Shown piece by piece: positions 8,770 to 16,279 of a stretch of DNA of 64,000 bases. The notes under the pieces are model-generated. The model ran no database searches. It saw only the letters and a list, made by a program, of their open reading frames with translations, and was not told the DNA's origin. Every line of letters begins with the position of its first letter. The first letter of the stretch is position 1. The translations under genes were made by a program, and so were the position numbers. Origin of the DNA: Aquilonibacter sp963703325 (lineage in GTDB: Bacteria > Vulcanimicrobiota > Vulcanimicrobiia > Vulcanimicrobiales > Vulcanimicrobiaceae); contig OY969805.1 of the NCBI GenBank assembly GCA_963703325.1, positions 2,604,001-2,668,000 on the forward strand, read 5' to 3'.

Positions 8770-10131
8770 GTGCAGCACGTTAGTGAACGTAAGATTGCCT
8801 TGAGGTTCCACCAGCGTGGCAATGCGTTGTTGGCGCAAGGTGACGTGCGCGGTGCTCGACGAGCGTTCGAGCAAGCTATCGCAGCAATGCGGACTTTTGC
8901 CGCTGGATACAACGGCCTTGGCGTCGCTCTTCACAGAGAGCGCGATCTCGATCGGTCTGTCGAAGCGTTTCGTGCCGCATTGCGGATTGATTCCGGTTAC
9001 GGCGAAGCAGCAGATAATCTCGGTGTCGTCCTGCGCGAGCGCGGCGACTTGGACGAGGCAAAGCAGTGGTCCCTCCGTTCCATCGAACTTGAGCCGCGCA
9101 ATGGGCGCTTTCTACGCCATCTGGCGGATCATGAGCCGGTGGGTGCGGGTAGCCCGCTCATCAACCAGCTCGAAATCGCCGCCACCAGTGTGGAGCAACT
9201 ACCTTTAGATCTTCGCGTCGAGGCGTTGTTTGGTTACGCGAAGATATTGAACGATCTGGGTCGAGTGAAAGAGGCGTTCTACATTCTCAAGGAGGCGAAT
9301 CGCCTACGTCGCAAAATGATCGTCTACGACGAAGCGTCGATGTTGCAGTCTCTCCGGACGTTGGCTCGAACGTTTGGTCGCGCGTTTGTTGATGCCGCGC
9401 GGGGTTGCGGCGACCCATCGACCCGCCCCATATTCATTACGGGAATGCCCCGATCCGGAACAACACTGGTCGAGGCGTTGCTTGCCGCGCACCCAGATGT
9501 TTGCGCCGGCGACGAGCTCTCGACGTTCGAACGCGGCATTGGCTCCATGCCGCCCTTAAATAAGGGGACCACTGCCGGCGAGCTGCGTGACGCACTGCAA
9601 TCGCTGGGGTCGTCGTACGTCCGAGATACCGATGCGCTTGCGGGTCATGCGCTACGCCTTACGGACAAGATGCCTTTTAATTTTCGCTTCATACCGATTA
9701 TGTACGCGGCGCTGCCGAACGCGCGGATCATCCATGTGCGGCGAAATCCTTCAGACGTTGCGTACTCGTGCTTCGCAGCGCACTTTTTCGACGACGTCCT
9801 ATTTACGTACGATCTCGCCGAACTTGGCCGTTATTACGGTGCATACGAAGAGCTCATGGCCGAGTGGGGAGACGCTGTGCCGCCCGGTACAATCCTCGAT
9901 GTCGAATATGAGGAAATAGTGGGTGACGTTGAAGCTCAGATGCGTCGCGTCTTAGATTTCTGCGGCCTCGGTTGGCATGATGACGTGCTGCGCTTTCATG
10001 AATCTCGTCGTCCGGTGCGCACCGCGAGCCAGACGCAGGTGAGGCGCCCCCTTTACGCCACTTCGGTCGGGCGCGCTAATGCGTTACGATCTGAGCTGGA
10101 ACCCTTCGAACGGGCTCGCAAGGGTTCGTAA
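8770..10131 (+). CDS. TPR-repeat sulfotransferase
   Basis: A two-domain cytoplasmic protein of 453 residues. Residues about 10-110 form TPR helices (for example AFEQAIAAMRTFAAGYNGLG and AADNLGVVLRERGDLDEA). From about residue 218 a PAPS-dependent sulfotransferase domain begins, with the 5'-phosphosulfate loop ITGMPRSGTTLVEALLA and the 3'-phosphate motif VRRNPSDVAYS. TPR-sulfotransferase fusions in bacteria resemble tyrosylprotein sulfotransferases, so the substrate may be a protein; that is inference. It is the last gene of the accessory block, 9 bases after the membrane protein. No clear ribosome site precedes the GTG start, so the exact start is less certain. Confidence 0.85.
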   Translation: MQHVSERKIALRFHQRGNALLAQGDVRGARRAFEQAIAAMRTFAAGYNGLGVALHRERDLDRSVEAFRAALRIDSGYGEAADNLGVVLRERGDLDEAKQWSLRSIELEPRNGRFLRHLADHEPVGAGSPLINQLEIAATSVEQLPLDLRVEALFGYAKILNDLGRVKEAFYILKEANRLRRKMIVYDEASMLQSLRTLARTFGRAFVDAARGCGDPSTRPIFITGMPRSGTTLVEALLAAHPDVCAGDELSTFERGIGSMPPLNKGTTAGELRDALQSLGSSYVRDTDALAGHALRLTDKMPFNFRFIPIMYAALPNARIIHVRRNPSDVAYSCFAAHFFDDVLFTYDLAELGRYYGAYEELMAEWGDAVPPGTILDVEYEEIVGDVEAQMRRVLDFCGLGWHDDVLRFHESRRPVRTASQTQVRRPLYATSVGRANALRSELEPFERARKGS

Positions 10132-10157
10132 CGCTCGGATAGGACTACCTCGGTCAT

Positions 10158-10186
10158 GAGCAGTATTTAGTTGAGCGGAGCAGTAT
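10158..10186. promoter_or_regulatory. Direct repeat GAGCAGTAT, two copies 20 bp apart
   Basis: GAGCAGTAT occurs at 10158-10166 and again at 10178-10186, exactly 20 bp start to start, or about two helical turns. It lies in the 87-base gap just upstream of the S12 hydrolase ribosome site. This arrangement suits two dimer or monomer contacts of a regulator on one DNA face. No regulator is known for it. Confidence 0.3.
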
Positions 10187-10218
10187 ATTGTTCGGCTCGA
10201 TTGCGTGTGGAGGTACCC

Positions 10219-11364
10219 GTGGGGTCTTCGTTCGGTGCTCGGCTTTGTGTCGCTATAGCGGCGCTCGTTCTCTCGATCGGCCTACCGGTGGCGGCCAGCG
10301 CCGATGCGCTTTCGCCGGGGCAGGTCGCAAAGATCGATGCGATCGTGCAAACCGCGATGGCACAGCAGCATCTGCTCGGCGTCGAGGTCGGCGTCGGACG
10401 CAACGGGACGACGCTCTTCATCAAGGGCTACGGCCTGCGCGATCAGGCGGAGAATCTACCGGTGACCGCGAGCACCGTCTTTCCGATCGGCTCGATCACC
10501 AAGCAATTTACCGCGGCCTGCGTGATGCTGCTGATGCAACAAGGCAAGATCGATCTCGATGCCAAGCTCGCCACCTATCTCCCGAACGTGCCGCATGCGT
10601 CAGAAATCAGCGTACGCGAGATCCTCGACCAAACCTCAGGCCTTCCCGATTACCTCGAGAACAAACCGTTGATCACCGCCATTTTTGGCGGGACCTGGAT
10701 GACCCACGAGCCCTTCGCCGACTACGTCAACTTGACGCGCGGCTTGCCCCTCCAGTTCAAGCCCGGCACGAAGTGGCGCTACAGTAACACCAACTACGCG
10801 GTTGCGGGGATGCTGGTGGCGAAGGTGAGCGGCGAGCCGTACGAGCGATTTCTCACCCAAAACATCTTTGCGGCGCAAGGCCTCACGTCAATGCAATATC
10901 TCACCTGGTCAATTCCAACGGGCACCGACGTCACGCGCGGCTACAACTATGCCAAGGGCGCGTATACGCTGGTTCCTCGCTACGACATGTCGTGGGGCGG
11001 CGCCGCCGGCGCGATCGCCTCGACGGCGTCAGACCTCGTGAAGTGGGACGGCGCGTTCTTCGGCGGCAAGGTGATCTCGCCGAGCAGTGTCGAGATCGCC
11101 ACGACGCCGCCGCGCGGGATCAGCATGGGCATGCACGCGGGAAATACGCAGAGCAACATCGCCGACGGTTACGGCTTCGGCTGGGTTGCCGGGCACGACG
11201 AAGGGCGCCGAATCGTGTGGCACAACGGCGGCCTCATCGGTGCGCGCGCGATGAACGCGGTTTTTCCCGATGACGGGCTCGAAATCGTGGTCCTCACCAA
11301 TGCGACCACCGCCGACCCGGAAGCAATCTCGCTGCGCATTGCGCGGCTGCTCTATGCCCAATAA
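10219..11364 (+). CDS. Secreted S12-family serine hydrolase (beta-lactamase-like)
   Basis: GTG 10219 is chosen because GGAGG (10209-10213) lies 5 bases upstream; earlier in-frame TTG codons lack such a site. The 381-residue protein starts with a signal peptide (VAIAALVLSIGLPVAASADA). Class C/S12 motifs are present: SITK at 92-95 (nucleophile Ser and general-base Lys), YSN at 188-190, and HNGG near the C-terminus in place of KTG. S12 members include D-aminopeptidases, DD-carboxypeptidases, esterases and AmpC, so the substrate cannot be told. It overlaps the M81 gene by 11 bases, suggesting joint peptide processing. Confidence 0.85.
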   Translation: MGSSFGARLCVAIAALVLSIGLPVAASADALSPGQVAKIDAIVQTAMAQQHLLGVEVGVGRNGTTLFIKGYGLRDQAENLPVTASTVFPIGSITKQFTAACVMLLMQQGKIDLDAKLATYLPNVPHASEISVREILDQTSGLPDYLENKPLITAIFGGTWMTHEPFADYVNLTRGLPLQFKPGTKWRYSNTNYAVAGMLVAKVSGEPYERFLTQNIFAAQGLTSMQYLTWSIPTGTDVTRGYNYAKGAYTLVPRYDMSWGGAAGAIASTASDLVKWDGAFFGGKVISPSSVEIATTPPRGISMGMHAGNTQSNIADGYGFGWVAGHDEGRRIVWHNGGLIGARAMNAVFPDDGLEIVVLTNATTADPEAISLRIARLLYAQ

Positions 11365-12793
11365 ACCGTTGCGCATCTTCACCGCGACCCTGGTCACCGA
11401 AACCAATACGTTCTCGCCGATTCCCACCGGTGCGAAAGCCTTCGATCGCAGCCGCGCGCAATCGGATGTCGCCTCGATGTCGGCGTGGCGAGAAGCGGGC
11501 GAGCGCGATGGAAACACGGTGATCGAGAGCATCGTTGCGATCGCGCAGCCGGCCGGCCCCACGGTACGTGCGGTGTATGAAGGGCTGCGCGACGAATTAC
11601 TCGAGGATCTGCGGCGCGCGCTGCCGGTGGACGTGATTCTGCTCTACCTGCATGGCGCCATGGTGGCCGACGGCTATGACGACTGCGAAGGCGACGTGCT
11701 GCAGCGCGCCCGCGCGATCGCGGGTGAACGCACGGTGATTGGCGCTGAGCTCGATCTCCATTCGCATCTCACCGCGGGAATGCTCGCTAATGCCAATGCG
11801 ATCGTTGCCTATAAAGAATATCCGCATACCGATATCGTCGATCGCGCGCGCGATCTCTATCGCATCTGTGTCGATGCAGCGCAGGGCCGCACACGGCCGG
11901 CGATGGCCGTGTACGATTGCAACATCGTCGGCATGTTTCCAACCACCGCGCAGCCGCTGCGCGCGCTGGTCGACGAAATGTCGGCCCGCGAGCGTGACGG
12001 GATTCTTTCGCTGAGTTTGATCCACGGGTTTCCGTGGGGCGACGTGCCGGAAGCCGGCGTGAAGATGCTGGCCATTGCCGACGGCGACGCCGCGCTCGCG
12101 CGCCGCACCGCCGAAGAGTTCGGTCAGCGCTTTTGGGCGCTGCGCCGCGAGGCGCTCCTGAAAGCGACGCCGCTCAACGAAGCGCTCGACGCGGCACTCG
12201 CCACGCCGGGCGGCCCGGTGGTCCTCGCCGATGTCGCCGATAATGCCGGCGGCGGCGCGCCGGGCGATAGCACCTACGTGCTGCGCGCACTGCTGGAACG
12301 CGGGATCGAACGTGTAGCAACCGGCACCTACTACGATCCGATCGCGGTAGACGCGTGCTTCGAAGCCGGTGTGGGCGCGACGTTCGATCTGCGCTTTGGG
12401 GGCAAACTCAGCACAGCGTCCGGTGATCCGATCGATGCACCGGTCGAGGTCATGCGCCTGCTCGACGCGCACGAGCAAGACTATATGGACGATTCGCGGC
12501 CGGTTTCGCTCGGGCGCAGCGCCTGGATCCGCACGCGCGGCATCGACGTCGTGCTGGTCTCGGCGCGAACGCAGGTCTTTGCGCCCAACGCATTCACCGG
12601 CCTCGGCATCACGCTCGACGATAAGAAGCTCATCGTCGTCAAATCCTCGCACCACTTTTGGGGAAAGTTTGCACCGATGGCGAAACGAGTCATTCACGTC
12701 AGTGCCCCCGGCGCGCTCGCGGTCGACTTTGCCGCGATCGGGTACCAGAGGCGCGATCTCGACTATTGGCCTCGGATCGATACGGAGTTGTAG
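11354..12793 (+). CDS. M81 family metallopeptidase (MlrC/DUF1485-like)
   Basis: Member of the family of microcystinase C, a zinc peptidase on small unusual peptides. Start ATG 11354 overlaps the preceding gene by 11 bases and gives 479 residues. Seen motifs are ETNTFSPIPT at the N-terminus, the metal ligands in ELDLHSHLT and YKEYPHTD, and DVADNAGGGAPGDST in the middle of the C-terminal half. It has no signal peptide, so it is cytoplasmic. It is followed after one base by an XRE-cupin regulator that may control it. The true substrate is unknown; most family members outside microcystin degraders are uncharacterised. Confidence 0.85.
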   Translation: MPNKPLRIFTATLVTETNTFSPIPTGAKAFDRSRAQSDVASMSAWREAGERDGNTVIESIVAIAQPAGPTVRAVYEGLRDELLEDLRRALPVDVILLYLHGAMVADGYDDCEGDVLQRARAIAGERTVIGAELDLHSHLTAGMLANANAIVAYKEYPHTDIVDRARDLYRICVDAAQGRTRPAMAVYDCNIVGMFPTTAQPLRALVDEMSARERDGILSLSLIHGFPWGDVPEAGVKMLAIADGDAALARRTAEEFGQRFWALRREALLKATPLNEALDAALATPGGPVVLADVADNAGGGAPGDSTYVLRALLERGIERVATGTYYDPIAVDACFEAGVGATFDLRFGGKLSTASGDPIDAPVEVMRLLDAHEQDYMDDSRPVSLGRSAWIRTRGIDVVLVSARTQVFAPNAFTGLGITLDDKKLIVVKSSHHFWGKFAPMAKRVIHVSAPGALAVDFAAIGYQRRDLDYWPRIDTEL

Positions 12794-12794
12794 T

Positions 12795-13382
12795 ATGCCA
12801 CGACGGCCCGCGAAGGAAGCCCCGAAGACCAAAGCGCCCGCGCTGCCCGATGTCGGCACGATTCTCAAGCGACTGCGCGATCGTAACGGCGTCACCGTGC
12901 GGGACTTGGCCAAGGCCAGCGGCCTTTCCGCGTCCTTTATTCGCGCGGTCGAACGCGGCGATTCCGACATCTCGCTTGGGCGTCTAGCGCGGCTCGCGCA
13001 GTTCTTCGAATACGATCTGGGCTCGTTTCTCGGCTACTCGGCGCAGCTCTCGCGGCCCAACTTCGTGACCGCGCAGACGCGAAAGAAGGTTCCGCGCGGT
13101 CGCGGTGTCGACTATGAAGCGCTGCATCTTCCCGGTATCGACTTGGACTTCATCATGGTGAAGCTCGAGCCGCATTCAAGATTCAGAAATGAAATGACGC
13201 ACGAGGGCATCGACGTCGTCTACGCCGTCGAAGGCAGCGTCGTGCTGGTCGTTGACGGCGTCGACTACCCGATGGAGACCGGCGATTGCTGCGCGTTCTC
13301 CGCGGCGTACCCGCATCTGTTGCGCAATGATTCCGGCCGGCGCTCGACCGCCGTGTCGATCACGACCGGACGGATGTACTAG
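12795..13382 (+). CDS. XRE-family transcriptional regulator with cupin domain
   Basis: A 195-residue DNA-binding regulator. The helix-turn-helix covers residues about 19-78 (LRDRNGVTVRDLAKASGLSA, FIRAVERGDSDISLGRLARLA). A cupin_2 sensor domain follows in the C-terminal half, with VVYAVEGSVVLVVDGV and a late His in AAYPHLLRND. ATG 12795 sits one base after the M81 stop, so it is probably cotranscribed with the hydrolase pair and autoregulates that operon. Its stop overlaps the stop of the convergent alpha/beta hydrolase by 3 bases. Members of this class often sense small amino-acid-like or polyamine ligands. Confidence 0.88.
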   Translation: MPRRPAKEAPKTKAPALPDVGTILKRLRDRNGVTVRDLAKASGLSASFIRAVERGDSDISLGRLARLAQFFEYDLGSFLGYSAQLSRPNFVTAQTRKKVPRGRGVDYEALHLPGIDLDFIMVKLEPHSRFRNEMTHEGIDVVYAVEGSVVLVVDGVDYPMETGDCCAFSAAYPHLLRNDSGRRSTAVSITTGRMY

Positions 13383-14314
13383 CGCGCTTCCGACACGACG
13401 GTGGTGACGGCAGCGATCACGACGTCGGGACGATCGAATTGAATGTAGTGGTCACTGCGCACGAGCTCGTAGCGGCCGCGCGTCGAGAGCGCGGCGATGC
13501 GTATGTGCGCTCGGCGCCACAGGGGTTCGAACTGTAGCAGCGATGCGCGTAACGCCGGCGGCATGTGGTCTTCACCGTGCGTGGTGGCGGTGAGCACGAC
13601 CAGCGGCAGATCGCCCAACGATCGCGTCCGCGTTCGAACTTCGCGCTGACTCTCCGTTAGGTTCTGCATTTCCGAGACGACGGCGTCGTACGGTGCGGGC
13701 TTGTGTGCTTGATGTTTGACCGCGGCAACCAGCGCGGGCGTCACGCCGTTATTCGGCTGCGAACCGATGCCCCACAGCAGGTTGAAGCAATCCGGGCGGG
13801 GCGCTCTTGCGCACCTTTGAACTGCGGCGACTTGATCGTCCATCAACGACTGCACCGCCGGCGGAATTGCGACGTCGGCCGCAGTACCGTCGACGAGCAC
13901 GAGACCGGCGACGTCGTGGCGATAGAGCTCGGTGAACGCCTGCACATCGAGTCCGCCAAACGAATGTCCGACGAGCACGTATGGTGCGGGCAGGTTCGCC
14001 GCATGAAGGAGATCGTGCAACTCGCGCGCGATCGTCAAGGACGTGCGCGGCGAAGACGCCGGATCGCTGAAGCCGTATCCCGCGCGATCGTACGCGCAGA
14101 CCGTGGTGCGCGACGCGAGCGGGCGTTGAATGGTGATCCACGACGGTGACCAATCGCCGAGCCCGGCATCGAGCACGACGACGGGACGCCCCGACCCCTC
14201 ACAGACGAGGTTCAAACGATGCCCGTCGACGCTGATGCGCCGGCCGGGCACCGCGTAAGCGTTCGCCGCCGGTGATGCCGTTGCGATCGCGGCGGCGAGC
14301 AGAACGTGAAGCAA
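13379..14314 (-). CDS. Secreted alpha/beta hydrolase
   Basis: A 311-residue serine hydrolase. The TTG start is followed by a signal-peptide-like stretch (LLAAAIATASPAANA). The oxyanion region PVVVLDAGLGDWSPSW, the strand CAYDRAGYGFSD, and the nucleophile elbow LVGHSFGG are all present, and the catalytic His is probably in VRSDHYIQFDRPD near the end. It is the last gene of a leftward run that starts with the TonB receptor and contains two S12 hydrolases; the gap to the upstream S12 gene is 6 bases. The substrate is unknown. The ribosome site is weak, so translation may be coupled. Confidence 0.8.
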   Translation of the reverse strand: MLHVLLAAAIATASPAANAYAVPGRRISVDGHRLNLVCEGSGRPVVVLDAGLGDWSPSWITIQRPLASRTTVCAYDRAGYGFSDPASSPRTSLTIARELHDLLHAANLPAPYVLVGHSFGGLDVQAFTELYRHDVAGLVLVDGTAADVAIPPAVQSLMDDQVAAVQRCARAPRPDCFNLLWGIGSQPNNGVTPALVAAVKHQAHKPAPYDAVVSEMQNLTESQREVRTRTRSLGDLPLVVLTATTHGEDHMPPALRASLLQFEPLWRRAHIRIAALSTRGRYELVRSDHYIQFDRPDVVIAAVTTVVSEAR

Positions 14315-14320
14315 CGGCCG

Positions 14321-16240
14321 CTAGAAGTTGGTGACGAAGTTCACGAGTTGCAAGTGGACGAACAACCAGATACCGTACACTCCTGCGAGCGCTACGATAA
14401 TCTCACCGAGCCGGACGAGCCAGCCTCCCGGCCCCCGCGTTACGCGAATCGCCGCCTCGGCGATCATCGCGAGCGCGCCGATGATCGCGATAACGCCGAT
14501 CACGTAGAGCACCATGAGGTTCGCAGGCAGGCCTGGTGAGAGAATCGCCGCCTCATTCGAGAGCAGCATTGGCCACCCGAGGAGCGCGACGAGGAAGGCC
14601 ACGGCTCCGATCCGCGCGATCGCGTGAATGATGTTGACGTTTCTGCTCAGTCCAAGCGAGAGCTTGAGTTTGCGCCGCGCGATCCACGCTCCGAGTCGAA
14701 TGAGCAGCGAGAGCACGATGACGCCCACGAAGAGCATGATCCCCGTCTTGAGCGCGCCGAGCGTCGCAAGCCCGTGAACGCGTTGTTCGATTGAGACCAT
14801 GTTGACGTAGTCGGAGGCCCACGAGTTGACGTTCCCGTCTGCATCGGTGCCGAAGACGAGGTGCGATTGGCCGTTGACCTGGCGGTAGCGCAGCGGTCCG
14901 ACCTCGCGCCACTTAAACGGATTGCCGGCAGCGTCTTTGAGCGCGCTAACTTCGATCGTGCCGTCGGGATTCGCCGTTACTTCGCTCTGCCCCAGTGCGT
15001 ACACGAACCCGAGCGCACGTGCGACGCGGCGGCTGCTCATGTAGTAGCCGGCAACGCGTGCCGCGTCTTTTTGCGGATCGGAGACGGTTGATTCCTTCGG
15101 CGGCGTATATGGATAGTAGCGATCGAGAAATGCCTTGAAGAGATTGTTGCGGACGTCTTCGACCGCGCCTTCCTTGCCCGGTGAGTTGAACGAAACGAAG
15201 AAGCCGACACCCTTGGCCGGAATCAAGTGCAGATCGCTGTGGAACGCAACAGTGTCACCGCCGTGTCCGACGATCGTCAACCCGTTGAAGTCGTCTTGGT
15301 AGAAACCAAGATCGAAGCCCGGCAGACCCTTTTCCTCGGGAACCTGGGGCGTCCACATTTCCTTGATCGTCGCCGGCTTGAGCAGCTGGTACCCGTCGTA
15401 GGTCCCGCCGTTCAGATAGGCGAGCATGAAGTGCGACATGTCGATGCCGGTCGAGGTCGATGAGCCCGCTGGCGCCGTGTCGACGAATTCAAACGACTTG
15501 ACCTTGCCGTCGACATAGCCCGTCGCCATCAGCGGAACGAGATTCGCCGGCAGCGGCTGTACGAAGGTCGAATGCACCATCTTGAGCGGCGCGAAGACGT
15601 GCTTGGCAACGTAGTCCTCGAACTTCTCGCCCGACACGCGCTGCACGATATATCCGGCGAGCGTCGCGCCGTAGTTCGAATACGCGATGACTTCGCCCGG
15701 CGGGAAAATGCGGGTCGGTAGACGCCGCTTGAGGTACACGTCGATCGGCAGCACCTGCTCTTTGTTGTCGACGAGCAAGTCGCGTACGGTCTCTTCAAAA
15801 CCCGGTGAGTGCGTCATGAGATTGCGCATCGTCACCGGCTTGCCGTCGAACGGCGGAATCGTGAAGTCGATGTACTTGTTCACGTCCGCGTCGAGATCGA
15901 TCTTGCCGGCCTGCACGAGCTGCATCACCGAGGTCCAGGTGAAGAGCTTCGAGACTGAACCCGGACGGAAGAGTGTCGTATTCGGATCGACCGGCCGCTT
16001 CGTCTTGAGGTCGGCGTAGCCGTAACCTTTGGCGAAGAGCAGCTTTCCATCTTTGACGACGACGATGACGCCACCCGGAATGCCCGCGCGATGCAGCGCG
16101 TACGGAAAGAGGCCGTCGTAAAACGTCGCCAGATCCTGCGAAGTCATTGCGGGTGCTGTCTGCGCGCTAGTAGTTGCCGCCTGAACGGAGGTGCTGAGGA
16201 GATTGAGTGCGAGCAGTAGCGCGCCGAAAAAGCGAATCAT
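14321..16240 (-). CDS. S12 serine hydrolase with C-terminal membrane domain (copy 1)
   Basis: A 639-residue protein with a signal peptide, an S12 domain with SVSK at 95-98, YSN at 187-189 and HGG near residue 328, and a C-terminal tail of about four hydrophobic segments beginning after residue 480. Such proteins are typically anchored in the inner membrane with the hydrolase domain in the periplasm and are annotated as beta-lactamase family or D-alanyl-D-alanine-cleaving enzymes. It is a clear paralogue of the adjacent copy 2 (16280-18214), sharing the motif spacing, the phrase YGYADL, the FMLAYLNGGTY region and the C-terminal NFVTNF. It probably arose by tandem duplication. Confidence 0.82.
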   Translation of the reverse strand: MIRFFGALLLALNLLSTSVQAATTSAQTAPAMTSQDLATFYDGLFPYALHRAGIPGGVIVVVKDGKLLFAKGYGYADLKTKRPVDPNTTLFRPGSVSKLFTWTSVMQLVQAGKIDLDADVNKYIDFTIPPFDGKPVTMRNLMTHSPGFEETVRDLLVDNKEQVLPIDVYLKRRLPTRIFPPGEVIAYSNYGATLAGYIVQRVSGEKFEDYVAKHVFAPLKMVHSTFVQPLPANLVPLMATGYVDGKVKSFEFVDTAPAGSSTSTGIDMSHFMLAYLNGGTYDGYQLLKPATIKEMWTPQVPEEKGLPGFDLGFYQDDFNGLTIVGHGGDTVAFHSDLHLIPAKGVGFFVSFNSPGKEGAVEDVRNNLFKAFLDRYYPYTPPKESTVSDPQKDAARVAGYYMSSRRVARALGFVYALGQSEVTANPDGTIEVSALKDAAGNPFKWREVGPLRYRQVNGQSHLVFGTDADGNVNSWASDYVNMVSIEQRVHGLATLGALKTGIMLFVGVIVLSLLIRLGAWIARRKLKLSLGLSRNVNIIHAIARIGAVAFLVALLGWPMLLSNEAAILSPGLPANLMVLYVIGVIAIIGALAMIAEAAIRVTRGPGGWLVRLGEIIVALAGVYGIWLFVHLQLVNFVTNF

Positions 16241-16279
16241 GTTACGAAGCGTCCTCTGTGGGCGGGGCCGAGTTCGAGT

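Noticed and set aside
11597..12970. Long minus-strand open frame of about 450 codons under the M81 gene
   Set aside because: The M81 protein on the plus strand has clear family motifs. The minus frame is an antisense shadow.
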